A stretch of DNA of 13,192 bases. Source: Candidatus Kerfeldbacteria bacterium. GTDB taxonomy: Bacteria; Patescibacteriota; Patescibacteriia; UBA9570. The stretch is taken from positions 1-13,192 of the forward strand of contig JACQPW010000043.1 of assembly GCA_016207285.1 (NCBI GenBank). The letters are read 5' to 3'. The notes beneath the pieces were generated by a model. It was not told the DNA's origin. It worked only from the letters and a program-made list of their open reading frames with translations, and did no database searches. Shown here piece after piece: positions 7,566-13,192 of this stretch. Made by a program: the position numbers and the translations under genes. Position 1 is the first letter of the stretch; every line of letters starts with the position of its first letter.

Positions 7566-9635
7566 TTACCAAAAATAAACAATACATTCAGACTCTTCAG
7601 ATGCACAGGCTAACTCACCATCCGCGTTGACTATGAAACTTCCTTGGTTTTCTTCTTGATATAGAATAGTAAATTCATTTTCAAATCTATCAAGTTGAAA
7701 GTGATTTGATGCTAGGGTCATAAAGAGTTGCGAACTTGCTTCAATTAGTTCTGTTGCCGTGACCTCAAAAACTGTTGCTTGCAGATCATTGCTTTTTGTT
7801 GTAGCTAGTAAGAAAAAATCAGTATCTAAATATTCGAATCGTTTTATCCTCACTTTAGCTTGGCCAGAGCTTCTGGCACCAACTTCGTTTATTTCTTCCC
7901 CACTATATCCGTCCAGCAAATAAACTATAGATCCAGTAGCATTAACGGCGATAATCAATTGATGGTCACCGCTGACCGCAAGTAGAAGTTTTGGCTTTCT
8001 TCCATCTGCTATGGTGTCGATGATTTGATAATTCCCATCTGCGTAGATGGCCTTAATTTTTTTGTAGGATAATGGAACCACCTCGGAAATCAGTCCATTT
8101 TTTTCCACTGAGTACTCGTAATCTTCGTCAATATCACCATTGCAATTGTTGTCAAGATGATCAATGATACCCTCATCAGCATCTGGTCGGATTTCTGCAG
8201 TGGTGTTATCGCAATCTCCTTCTACTCCAGAAAAGCCGTCATCGTCCGTATCTTTTGAAGTTATAAAAAATACCTTCCCTCTGGTACCAACAGCACTCTC
8301 GCTGCCACGACTCACTACCATATCAGGTTTACCATCCCCGTCTACATCAGTGTAACTGCTTATCCGGCCGCCTTCTTCTCCCTCTATATCAATAAACCAA
8401 GTTTGATCTACCTTAGCTTCTTTTATCGCTTTGGGCCAATTCTCTCTCCCATAAAACAGGCTAAGCGTTTCTTCCTCTGTGTTAAACACCAATACATCAT
8501 CAATGCCATCAAGATTCATATCTTGTGATCGGACGATACGCGCATCAAAGGTGTAAAAAATAGCCTCTTCATTCATGGTGAGAGTGACGTCGGCGTCGTT
8601 CAGAGTCAACTTGGAAGCTAGATTACTTCCCCCAAAGAATAGATATGCCGTCCCTTGCTCTTCGTCTGTGTCTACACCAAAGAGGAGATCATCATAGCCG
8701 TCCCCATTTACGTCGCCGTGGGTGGAAAGGGAGTGCTGAATTTGACCAGTAGTATTTGTATTAAGCAGAGTGTCGATTTGCACGTCAGCCTCACTCCGTT
8801 GATATGAGACCTCCCAACTTGTCCGACCATAGAACACCCCAACGCCTTGAGTTCCCTCAATATCTTTGGCCGTGTCCTTCCCGTAATCCAAAAAGGCCAA
8901 GTCATGTACACCGTCTCCATTGATGTCGCCATCTACTCGGAACTCACCGCCGAGCTCTTCATCTGCCTTGGTTCCGTATATGGCCACGTCTGGAGTAGTA
9001 AAATCAGCTGATTTTAAATGTGCCGGTTGGCCAAAAATAATATAGATGGCTCCGCAAGCAGTTTTCTTATTTGAACAATTCCAATCCGGAGAACCAAAAA
9101 TTAAATCATCCAAACCATCTCCATTAAGATCCCCTCGGGTGGTGAGGAGTTGAAGATTATATTCTGCTGCCAGGTCAGTACCGGCTATGACATCTGCCCC
9201 CTGCAGGCTAGTTGAGATCCCATCTTGACTTCCATAAAATAGGTATAATTGTTGTTGACCCCCACTATCGGTGTTGAGAATGAGTAGTTCATCAAAACTA
9301 TCTCCATTGAGGTCACCGGGTGTAGATAATTTTACGTACGAGTCTGAGGCAGTATTGAGCGCTATAGTGATGTCCGCTTCATCACTTTCCAGTTTATTGG
9401 AAAATTTTTTAGAGCCATATATTCCCTTGATCGTTTTATGATCCTGAAAAAATAGATCGGAAAATCCATCTCCATTCACATCACCATCAGTCGTTAGTAA
9501 CTGTCCAGCATTTTTTGAGTCGCCATCGTAGTGAGGATACAACCCAACATCAATAGTGGTTGCTTGAGCTTGTTGAACTATTAAAAATCCGGTCAGTAAT
9601 GTGACTAGAGGAAGTAGGGACGAGGTCATTTTCAT
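7566..9635 (-). CDS. Secreted FG-GAP repeat protein with MopE-like motif
   Basis: The protein has 689 residues. A signal peptide is clear: MKM, a hydrophobic core at residues 7-20, and a likely cleavage after QAQA at residue 25. Seven FG-GAP blades each carry an integrin-like calcium loop, beginning at D52, D108, D169, D237, D308, D372 and D430 (pattern DxNxDGxxD), which suggests a seven-bladed beta-propeller. Residues 462-504 (DTDDDG, DCDN, PDADE, DNNCNGDIDED) match the MopE-type putative metal-binding motif. About 185 C-terminal residues have no recognised fold and end in a Cys-containing tail; there is no C-terminal membrane anchor or sorting signal. The likely role is a calcium-stabilised surface or secreted adhesin, perhaps for host or particle contact, but the ligand is unknown. 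The gene is AT-richer than rpoBC (18 and 23 G/C in two 60-base blocks counted) and stands alone, convergent to rpoC. Confidence 0.85.
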   Translation of the reverse strand: MKMTSSLLPLVTLLTGFLIVQQAQATTIDVGLYPHYDGDSKNAGQLLTTDGDVNGDGFSDLFFQDHKTIKGIYGSKKFSNKLESDEADITIALNTASDSYVKLSTPGDLNGDSFDELLILNTDSGGQQQLYLFYGSQDGISTSLQGADVIAGTDLAAEYNLQLLTTRGDLNGDGLDDLIFGSPDWNCSNKKTACGAIYIIFGQPAHLKSADFTTPDVAIYGTKADEELGGEFRVDGDINGDGVHDLAFLDYGKDTAKDIEGTQGVGVFYGRTSWEVSYQRSEADVQIDTLLNTNTTGQIQHSLSTHGDVNGDGYDDLLFGVDTDEEQGTAYLFFGGSNLASKLTLNDADVTLTMNEEAIFYTFDARIVRSQDMNLDGIDDVLVFNTEEETLSLFYGRENWPKAIKEAKVDQTWFIDIEGEEGGRISSYTDVDGDGKPDMVVSRGSESAVGTRGKVFFITSKDTDDDGFSGVEGDCDNTTAEIRPDADEGIIDHLDNNCNGDIDEDYEYSVEKNGLISEVVPLSYKKIKAIYADGNYQIIDTIADGRKPKLLLAVSGDHQLIIAVNATGSIVYLLDGYSGEEINEVGARSSGQAKVRIKRFEYLDTDFFLLATTKSNDLQATVFEVTATELIEASSQLFMTLASNHFQLDRFENEFTILYQEENQGSFIVNADGELACASEESECIVYFW

Positions 9636-9643
9636 ATGTTCTT

Positions 9644-9652
9644 ACTTTAGCA
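9644..9652 (-). promoter_or_regulatory. Extended -10 promoter of the FG-GAP gene, near-leaderless
   Basis: On the minus strand TG (9652-9651), one base, then TAAAGT (9649-9644) form an extended -10 element. Standard spacing places the start at about 9637, two bases before the ATG at 9635. No Shine-Dalgarno is present. The -35 candidate TTCTAA (9672-9667, 17-base spacer) is weak. Confidence 0.5.
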
Positions 9653-9688
9653 CCTTTTTGGTTATTTTAGAACCGTAGGTATTTTTTA

Positions 9689-9697
9689 TGTTATACT
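9689..9697 (+). promoter_or_regulatory. Extended -10 promoter of the amidohydrolase gene, leaderless
   Basis: TG (9689-9690), one base, then TATACT (9692-9697) is a near-consensus extended -10. Standard spacing puts +1 at 9704-9705, on the A of the ATG at 9705. No good -35 is seen, as is common with extended -10 promoters, and no Shine-Dalgarno exists. Confidence 0.6.
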
Positions 9698-9704
9698 ACC
9701 CACC

Positions 9705-11093
9705 ATGAAACACGTGCACGCGGATCGTTATATTTGGCAAACCAGTCGTACGGTACCGCGTTCAGTGCTGATTGATAACATCGCGTTTTATATTACGGCA
9801 GATAAGCATAACCAGGTGCACTATAAAAAAGGCCAATCGATTTTGGTGGAAGGGGATACGATTCGTAAAATCATGCCAGCCCGGCAGGCGGTTAAGTTGC
9901 GTCGCCAAGTAGACTTGGTTTACGATGCCAGCGTGCGCAGTGGTGTAGTAGTGATGCCTGGTTTTGTGAATGCTCACGCGCATCCACCCATGTATCTATT
10001 GCGTTCAACGACTTTACTGCACAACCATCAAGCTACCACCGAAGAAGCGTTACACATTTCCCGCAAGGTAGAGCGGGCTATGCATTTATCGGATCAAATC
10101 ATTGCCGCCCTAGGTGATTTTACCGAGCAGCAAAAGTTTGGCACGACTACGGTATTGTCGCACTACCACACACCCGCCGCGACCACGGTAGCTGCCCAAC
10201 AGGCCTATATTCGCTTAGTGGATGCCATCAGTGTCGCTAGTAAAACGGATCCATCCGCTAATATTGCTACTGCCACCAAAGCCTTGCGTACCCACCATCC
10301 GTTATTGACGCATGGTATTACTATTCACACCCTGGAACGAGTGACACTGCGCGAGCTACAGGTGGTACAGAAATTTTTAGCGCGTCATCCTAAATTGATT
10401 CTGACCATCCATTGTGGTGAAACTTTAGCCGAAGTGGAAGCGATTATTCATAAACACCAATTGCGTCCGATTGAACTCTTAGCCAAAGCTAAGTTGCTTT
10501 CTCCACGCTTAATCTTATCGCATGCGGTGCACTTCACTACGGATGAAATCCAGTTGTTAGCTAAATATAAGGTTGGCATTGTTCATTTACCAACCTCCAA
10601 TCGGTTACATAAGTCGGGACAGTTTCAATATGGCAATTATGTAGTAGCTGGGTTAGGTAATCGGATTGCGCTTGGCACCGATAGTGTGATTTCCAAAAGT
10701 AAACTAGATTTAGTGTCCGAAGCGTTCCAAAGTAAGTTAATGCATCAAGATACGCAACGACCAGCCAGTTTTGAGGAATTATTTTTGATGTTGACTAGCA
10801 ATGCAGCTCATGTGGTGGGGCTAGGTAAGCAGGTGGGTCGAATTCTGCCAGGCTATAAAGCCGATCTGACTTTTTGGAAACTAAAAGATCGCATGTTCAT
10901 GCCCTTTGACCCGACGCAACCAGAAACACTGTTAGGTAACTTTATTACCCATGGTGGGTATACCGCGCGTGATGTGATGGTGAATGGTCGTTTTGTGATT
11001 ACTGGTCGGCGTCATAACCTGGTAAATGAAAGCGAGCTTTTAACCAAGCTCGAGCAACATCATCAGGCCTTACGAAAAAGGGTGAAGGTTTAG
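9705..11093 (+). CDS. Amidohydrolase, MTA/SAH deaminase-chlorohydrolase type
   Basis: The 462-residue protein belongs to the amidohydrolase superfamily, a metal-dependent TIM barrel with a small beta-sandwich formed by both ends. Metal and catalytic residues are in place: H91 and H93 (NAHAHP), H236 and E239 (HCGET), H273 (SHAVHF) and D326 (GTDS). The segments LPTSNRLHKSG (295-305) and GTDS...KLDLVSEA correspond to the P-x-SN...G and GTDG...NLDM blocks of the TrzA/MtaD branch, so deamination of methylthioadenosine or S-adenosylhomocysteine is the leading guess. Guanine deaminase or another hydrolase in the same branch is possible, because substrate-pocket residues cannot be assigned by eye. 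The ATG at 9705 is at the predicted transcription start. No signal peptide is seen, so it is cytosolic. Its TAG stop overlaps the guaB stop on the opposite strand. Confidence 0.85.
   Translation: MKHVHADRYIWQTSRTVPRSVLIDNIAFYITADKHNQVHYKKGQSILVEGDTIRKIMPARQAVKLRRQVDLVYDASVRSGVVVMPGFVNAHAHPPMYLLRSTTLLHNHQATTEEALHISRKVERAMHLSDQIIAALGDFTEQQKFGTTTVLSHYHTPAATTVAAQQAYIRLVDAISVASKTDPSANIATATKALRTHHPLLTHGITIHTLERVTLRELQVVQKFLARHPKLILTIHCGETLAEVEAIIHKHQLRPIELLAKAKLLSPRLILSHAVHFTTDEIQLLAKYKVGIVHLPTSNRLHKSGQFQYGNYVVAGLGNRIALGTDSVISKSKLDLVSEAFQSKLMHQDTQRPASFEELFLMLTSNAAHVVGLGKQVGRILPGYKADLTFWKLKDRMFMPFDPTQPETLLGNFITHGGYTARDVMVNGRFVITGRRHNLVNESELLTKLEQHHQALRKRVKV
11033..11052 (-). terminator. Weak terminator candidate for guaB inside the amidohydrolase gene
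   Basis: CGAGCTT (11033-11039) pairs with AAGCTCG (11046-11052) around a six-base loop. Read on the minus strand it lies 38 bases after the guaB stop and is followed by CTTTCATTT, a broken T-tract. It lies within coding sequence of the amidohydrolase, so the pairing may be coincidental. Confidence 0.25.
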
Positions 11094-12181
11094 TTCATTG
11101 TATAGTTAGGTGCATCAGAGATGTAGGCCAGGCTATGTGGATGACTCTCTCGAATGCCCGCATTGGTAATGCGTACAAATTGAGCGCGGTCATGTAACTC
11201 TTCAATGGTGGCAACACCGCAGTAACCCATCCCAGCGCGCAGGCCACCCAATAATTGATACACGACTTGGTCGACTGAACCTTTATATTTAATTTTACCG
11301 ACAATTCCTTCTGGTACCAGTTTCTTAGCTTCGGTAACGGATTCTTGTAAATAGCGGTCTTTGCTGCCGTGTTGCATAGCTTCTAACGATCCCATGCCGC
11401 GGTACGCTTTCATCTTCACACCATGTTCTTCAATCACTTCCCCAGGTGCTTCATCCGTACCGGCTAGAGCCCCACCCATCATGACAGCATTGGCACCAGC
11501 CGCTAACGCTTTCACAATATCACCAGAATAGCGTACACCACCATCGGCAATAATAGGGACACCAGATTTTTTGGCCACTGGGTAACAATTCATAATAGCG
11601 GTTAGTTGCGGTACGCCAATGCCAGCTACAATGCGCGTGGTGCAAATCGAACCAGGACCAATCCCTACTTTCACGGCATCGGCACCAGCTTTAATCAGAT
11701 CACGCGTTGCTTCCGGTGTGGCGACATTACCACCTACCACTTCAATGTGTGGATACGTTTTTTTTAAGTATTTCACCATGTCGAGGACACCTTTCGAATG
11801 TCCATGAGCGCTGTCTACTACTAACACATCCACGCGAGCAGCTACCAAGGCCTCAGCTCGACGAATCGCTTTATCGCCCACACTGACAGCCGCGCCGGCC
11901 ATGAAACCAGCTTGTTTCACTTTTTTAACCTCCGCTACTTGTTGCGCTTCATCTAGATTTTTATGCACAATGCCTAAGCCACCCTCTTTGCCCATGGCAA
12001 TGGCCATCGCCGATTCCGTCACTGTATCCATGGGTGAGGATAGCATTGGAATCTCCAGATAGAGCTTTTTGGTTAGTTGAGTGCGTAAGGTCACGTCGCG
12101 TGGCAAGACCTCTGATTTTTGTGGGATCAGCAGGACGTCGTCGAAGGTAAGGGCGAGCGGAAAATCCTGGAAGGTGGCCAT
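11090..12181 (-). CDS. guaB: IMP dehydrogenase lacking CBS domains
   Basis: IMP dehydrogenase oxidises IMP to XMP with NAD+, the committing step to guanine nucleotides. The 363-residue protein is the catalytic barrel only: the usual two-CBS module is missing and the chain runs directly from GIVHKN (70-75) through a short linker near residue 91 into VDSAHGHS (122-129). Canonical enzymes have about 490 residues. Key residues are the loop GIGPGSICTTR (173-183) with catalytic C180, the phosphate-binding D213-G-G, YRGMGS (260-265), and the potassium-site ESH (345-347). GMP reductase also lacks CBS domains, but the flap here keeps the Arg-Tyr dyad R276-Y277 (KDRYLQ) followed by LVPEGI, which marks it as IMPDH. 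Without CBS domains, adenine/guanine nucleotide feedback through that module should be absent. The gene is divergent from the acyltransferase gene and has its own near-consensus promoter. Confidence 0.95.
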   Translation of the reverse strand: MATFQDFPLALTFDDVLLIPQKSEVLPRDVTLRTQLTKKLYLEIPMLSSPMDTVTESAMAIAMGKEGGLGIVHKNLDEAQQVAEVKKVKQAGFMAGAAVSVGDKAIRRAEALVAARVDVLVVDSAHGHSKGVLDMVKYLKKTYPHIEVVGGNVATPEATRDLIKAGADAVKVGIGPGSICTTRIVAGIGVPQLTAIMNCYPVAKKSGVPIIADGGVRYSGDIVKALAAGANAVMMGGALAGTDEAPGEVIEEHGVKMKAYRGMGSLEAMQHGSKDRYLQESVTEAKKLVPEGIVGKIKYKGSVDQVVYQLLGGLRAGMGYCGVATIEELHDRAQFVRITNAGIRESHPHSLAYISDAPNYTMN

Positions 12182-12193
12182 ATATTAAAAAGA

Positions 12194-12222
12194 AGTATAT
12201 CCGGTATGGAGGGATACGTCAA
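12194..12222 (-). promoter_or_regulatory. Near-consensus guaB promoter with a leader of about 5 bases
   Basis: On the minus strand TTGACG (12222-12217), a 17-base spacer and TATACT (12199-12194) form the best promoter in the window. Predicted +1 is 12187-12185, giving a 4-6 base leader to the ATG at 12181. There is no Shine-Dalgarno, and the leader is too short to hold one. A short inverted repeat, TATCC/GGATA (12198-12202 and 12212-12216), lies within it and could be an operator; this is only a possibility. Confidence 0.7.
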
Positions 12223-12244
12223 GAGCCGCTACGTACAGATGTGT

Positions 12245-12272
12245 TTTACAATTTACCCAATTACATTATGAT
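12245..12272 (+). promoter_or_regulatory. Predicted promoter of the LuxI-like gene
   Basis: TTTACA (12245-12250), a 16-base spacer and TATGAT (12267-12272) predict a start near 12279 and a leader of about 40 bases. It is divergent from the guaB promoter, with about 45 bases between the two predicted -10 to -35 edges. No lux-box-like 20-bp palindrome was seen. Confidence 0.5.
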
Positions 12273-12302
12273 ATATGGCACTACAGCCTAAACGCGTTCT
12301 TT

Positions 12303-12310
12303 GGAGGAGG
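12303..12310 (+). promoter_or_regulatory. Strong Shine-Dalgarno that fixes the LuxI-like start
   Basis: GGAGGAGG lies eight bases before the ATG at 12319. An in-frame TTG at 12301 would overlap this site and add MEEEQQ, which is simply the translated Shine-Dalgarno region, so the ATG is preferred. It is the only convincing ribosome-binding site seen in the window. Confidence 0.8.
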
Positions 12311-12318
12311 AACAACAA

Positions 12319-12909
12319 ATGGTTCGTGAACTGAACTTCGCGACGGAAGCCGATACATTCGGCCGGTTACGCTTCGCAGTATTCGTCGATCAACTTGGTT
12401 GGCCGGTGGGAGACCCCAGTCGCCAGGTGGAACTCGACAAGCTTGACCCGACCGCGCACCACCTGGGTGTGATCGGTAGTGGCCAGCAGTTGGATGGGTA
12501 TGCTCGGGTGATCCAAGGTGGGTCGCCGGGTGGGCTGTTGCTGCAGCAGCCCGTGTTTGCTCCGTTGTTGCCGTCTGGTCTGGTGATTGATGCCACTATG
12601 GGAGAGGTGTCTCGCCTGTGTGTCCGTCCTGGACGCCTGCCGACTGACCAGCCGACGGATGCCGAAGTGGTACAGCTGCTCGTGCGTGCGATCTACGATT
12701 TCGCGCTGGCGCGTGGCATCGTCACGCTGTACGCGACGACCAGCGACACGATGAGTGGTTACGTCAACAAGTGGTTCCTGGAACAGCTTTCCTTCATGGT
12801 GAAGGCGGGTCCGCACCAGTTTGAGCCGGGTATCAATACGTACCTGATGGCGGTCGACGTCACACAGGGCAGTACTGTCCCATTTGTCCGCCAATACATT
12901 AAGCTGTAG
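12319..12909 (+). CDS. LuxI-family acyl-homoserine-lactone synthase-like acyltransferase
   Basis: The predicted protein has 196 residues, the usual LuxI size, with a GNAT-related fold. All the family's core residues can be placed: R18, F22 and W28 (spacing R-x3-F-x5-W, as in LuxI R25/F29/W35), E38-x-D40-x-x-D43, R63 (GYARV), F80, and E96-x-x-R99 (GEVSRL). In characterised members these bind S-adenosylmethionine and support acyl transfer from acyl-ACP or acyl-CoA, releasing methylthioadenosine. The actual acyl donor and product here are unknown, and CPR-type cells are not expected to make fatty acids, so another acyl source or a related GNAT reaction is possible. The gene is GC-rich (112 G/C of 180 bases counted at 12361-12480 and 12661-12720), unlike its neighbours, and has a canonical Shine-Dalgarno and 40-base leader, suggesting acquisition by transfer. 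A hairpin terminator follows two bases after the stop. Confidence 0.8.
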   Translation: MVRELNFATEADTFGRLRFAVFVDQLGWPVGDPSRQVELDKLDPTAHHLGVIGSGQQLDGYARVIQGGSPGGLLLQQPVFAPLLPSGLVIDATMGEVSRLCVRPGRLPTDQPTDAEVVQLLVRAIYDFALARGIVTLYATTSDTMSGYVNKWFLEQLSFMVKAGPHQFEPGINTYLMAVDVTQGSTVPFVRQYIKL

Positions 12910-12910
12910 A

Positions 12911-12953
12911 AGAGCAAGTCAATGGACACATACACCTTGGCTTGCTTTCTTCA
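12911..12953 (+). terminator. Stem-loop terminator of the LuxI-like gene
   Basis: Bases 12913-12922 pair with 12937-12946 (ten pairs, one G-T). Two more G-C pairs lie beyond a bulged T, and the outer pairs at 12911-12912 with 12947-12948 extend the stem. The 3' arm continues into TTTCTTC, an imperfect T-tract. It starts one base after the TAG stop. Its 3' arm contains the -35 box of the next gene. Confidence 0.55.
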
Positions 12954-12970
12954 ATTTGAGCAGCTATTGT
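12942..12970 (+). promoter_or_regulatory. Promoter of the membrane sensor gene, leaderless
   Basis: TTGCTT (12942-12947), a 17-base spacer and TATTGT (12965-12970) predict +1 at 12977-12978, on the ATG at 12978. No Shine-Dalgarno is present. The gene is therefore likely a separate transcription unit despite being only 68 bases after the LuxI-like stop. Confidence 0.5.
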
Positions 12971-12977
12971 TACTACC

Positions 12978-13192
12978 ATGTTTGATTTGAAAACCGCTTT
13001 ACTCTTGCTGGTCACCATTACAACCCTTGGTATTGGGCTCACTGTCTTGTTCAGACATCGTCGTAATCCGGCTAACTTAGCCTTCGTTTTTTTTACCATT
13101 GGGGTTGCCTTATGGGCGTTGACCAACGCCTTATTTCAATTAACTACTGACCACTGGTTTGGAGTAGTCTATGCGGTGGCCAGCTACTATGC
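12978..13192 (+). CDS. N-terminus of a multi-pass membrane protein, possible 7TM sensor kinase (partial)
   Basis: An open frame of 71 complete codons runs off the right edge. The visible part has a hydrophobic segment at about residues 5-25, a positive loop RHRRNPAN (26-33), a second hydrophobic segment at about 34-54 with a VALWAL core, a short polar loop (TTDH) and the beginning of a third segment. Two closely spaced helices joined by a basic R-x-R-N-x-A-N loop and an ALW-containing second helix resemble the N-terminal seven-helix sensor region of some histidine kinases (HisKA_7TM type). No kinase domain is visible because the window ends, so any other polytopic protein remains possible. 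The start is chosen because the ATG coincides with a predicted transcription start. Base composition resembles rpoBC rather than the LuxI-like gene. A nearby minus-strand frame at 12899-13126 has no support. Confidence 0.6.
   Translation, partial: MFDLKTALLLLVTITTLGIGLTVLFRHRRNPANLAFVFFTIGVALWALTNALFQLTTDHWFGVVYAVASYY

Noticed and set aside
12182..12318. A lux box or LuxR-type operator upstream of the LuxI-like gene
   Set aside because: No 20-bp palindrome of the lux-box kind was found; only a short TATCC/GGATA repeat inside the guaB promoter.
12367..12894. Minus-strand frame of 175 codons opposite the LuxI-like gene
   Set aside because: Long antisense frames are common opposite GC-rich genes. 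It shows no domain, has biased His/Arg/Gln content, and the plus strand carries the full set of LuxI residues plus a Shine-Dalgarno.
1..13192. TGA recoding as in some CPR lineages (Gracilibacteria/Absconditabacteria)
   Set aside because: All six complete genes read through without in-frame TGA under the standard code. The absence of TGA stops among six genes is too small a sample to mean anything.
1..13192. CRISPR array, tRNA/rRNA genes, insertion sequence
   Set aside because: No regularly spaced repeats, cloverleaf-like segments, conserved rRNA stretches, transposase frames or terminal inverted repeats were seen on either strand.

Overview
The window looks like a chromosomal piece from a bacterium of the Candidate Phyla Radiation (Patescibacteria) type. 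This is inferred from compact RNA polymerase subunits (RpoB about 1089 residues without the large enterobacterial insertions), an IMP dehydrogenase with no CBS module, very tight gene packing, and almost no Shine-Dalgarno sequences. No rRNA or ribosomal-protein gene is present to fix the lineage. All complete genes end in TAA or TAG, and the standard code reads through every gene.

Layout: bases 1-270 hold a terminator-like hairpin, a sigma70-type promoter and a structured leader. rpoB (271-3540) and rpoC (3552-7505) follow as a tight pair that ends in a strong intrinsic terminator. Convergent to them is an AT-richer gene for a secreted protein of 689 residues with seven FG-GAP/calcium-loop repeats and a MopE-like DxDxDG/DCD motif. 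From the other side of a 69-base divergent promoter region runs a metal-dependent amidohydrolase of the MTA/SAH deaminase-chlorohydrolase type. It converges on, and overlaps by four bases, a CBS-less IMP dehydrogenase gene (guaB). Divergent from guaB is a GC-rich gene for a LuxI-family acyl-homoserine-lactone synthase-like acyltransferase. The right edge is the start of a multi-pass membrane protein that resembles the N-terminal sensor region of 7TM histidine kinases.

The most interesting part is the right end: a LuxI-like enzyme with all the family's core residues, next to a possible membrane sensor, in a genome type not expected to make its own fatty acids. The luxI-like gene differs from its neighbours in base composition (about 62% G+C in sampled blocks) and in having a canonical Shine-Dalgarno and a normal leader. 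The four other genes with readable promoters (FG-GAP protein, amidohydrolase, guaB, membrane sensor) appear to be leaderless, with -10 boxes placed so that transcription starts 0-6 bases from the ATG. A speculative metabolic link is that LuxI chemistry releases methylthioadenosine, the amidohydrolase family includes MTA/SAH deaminases, and guaB handles the resulting IMP branch of purine salvage.
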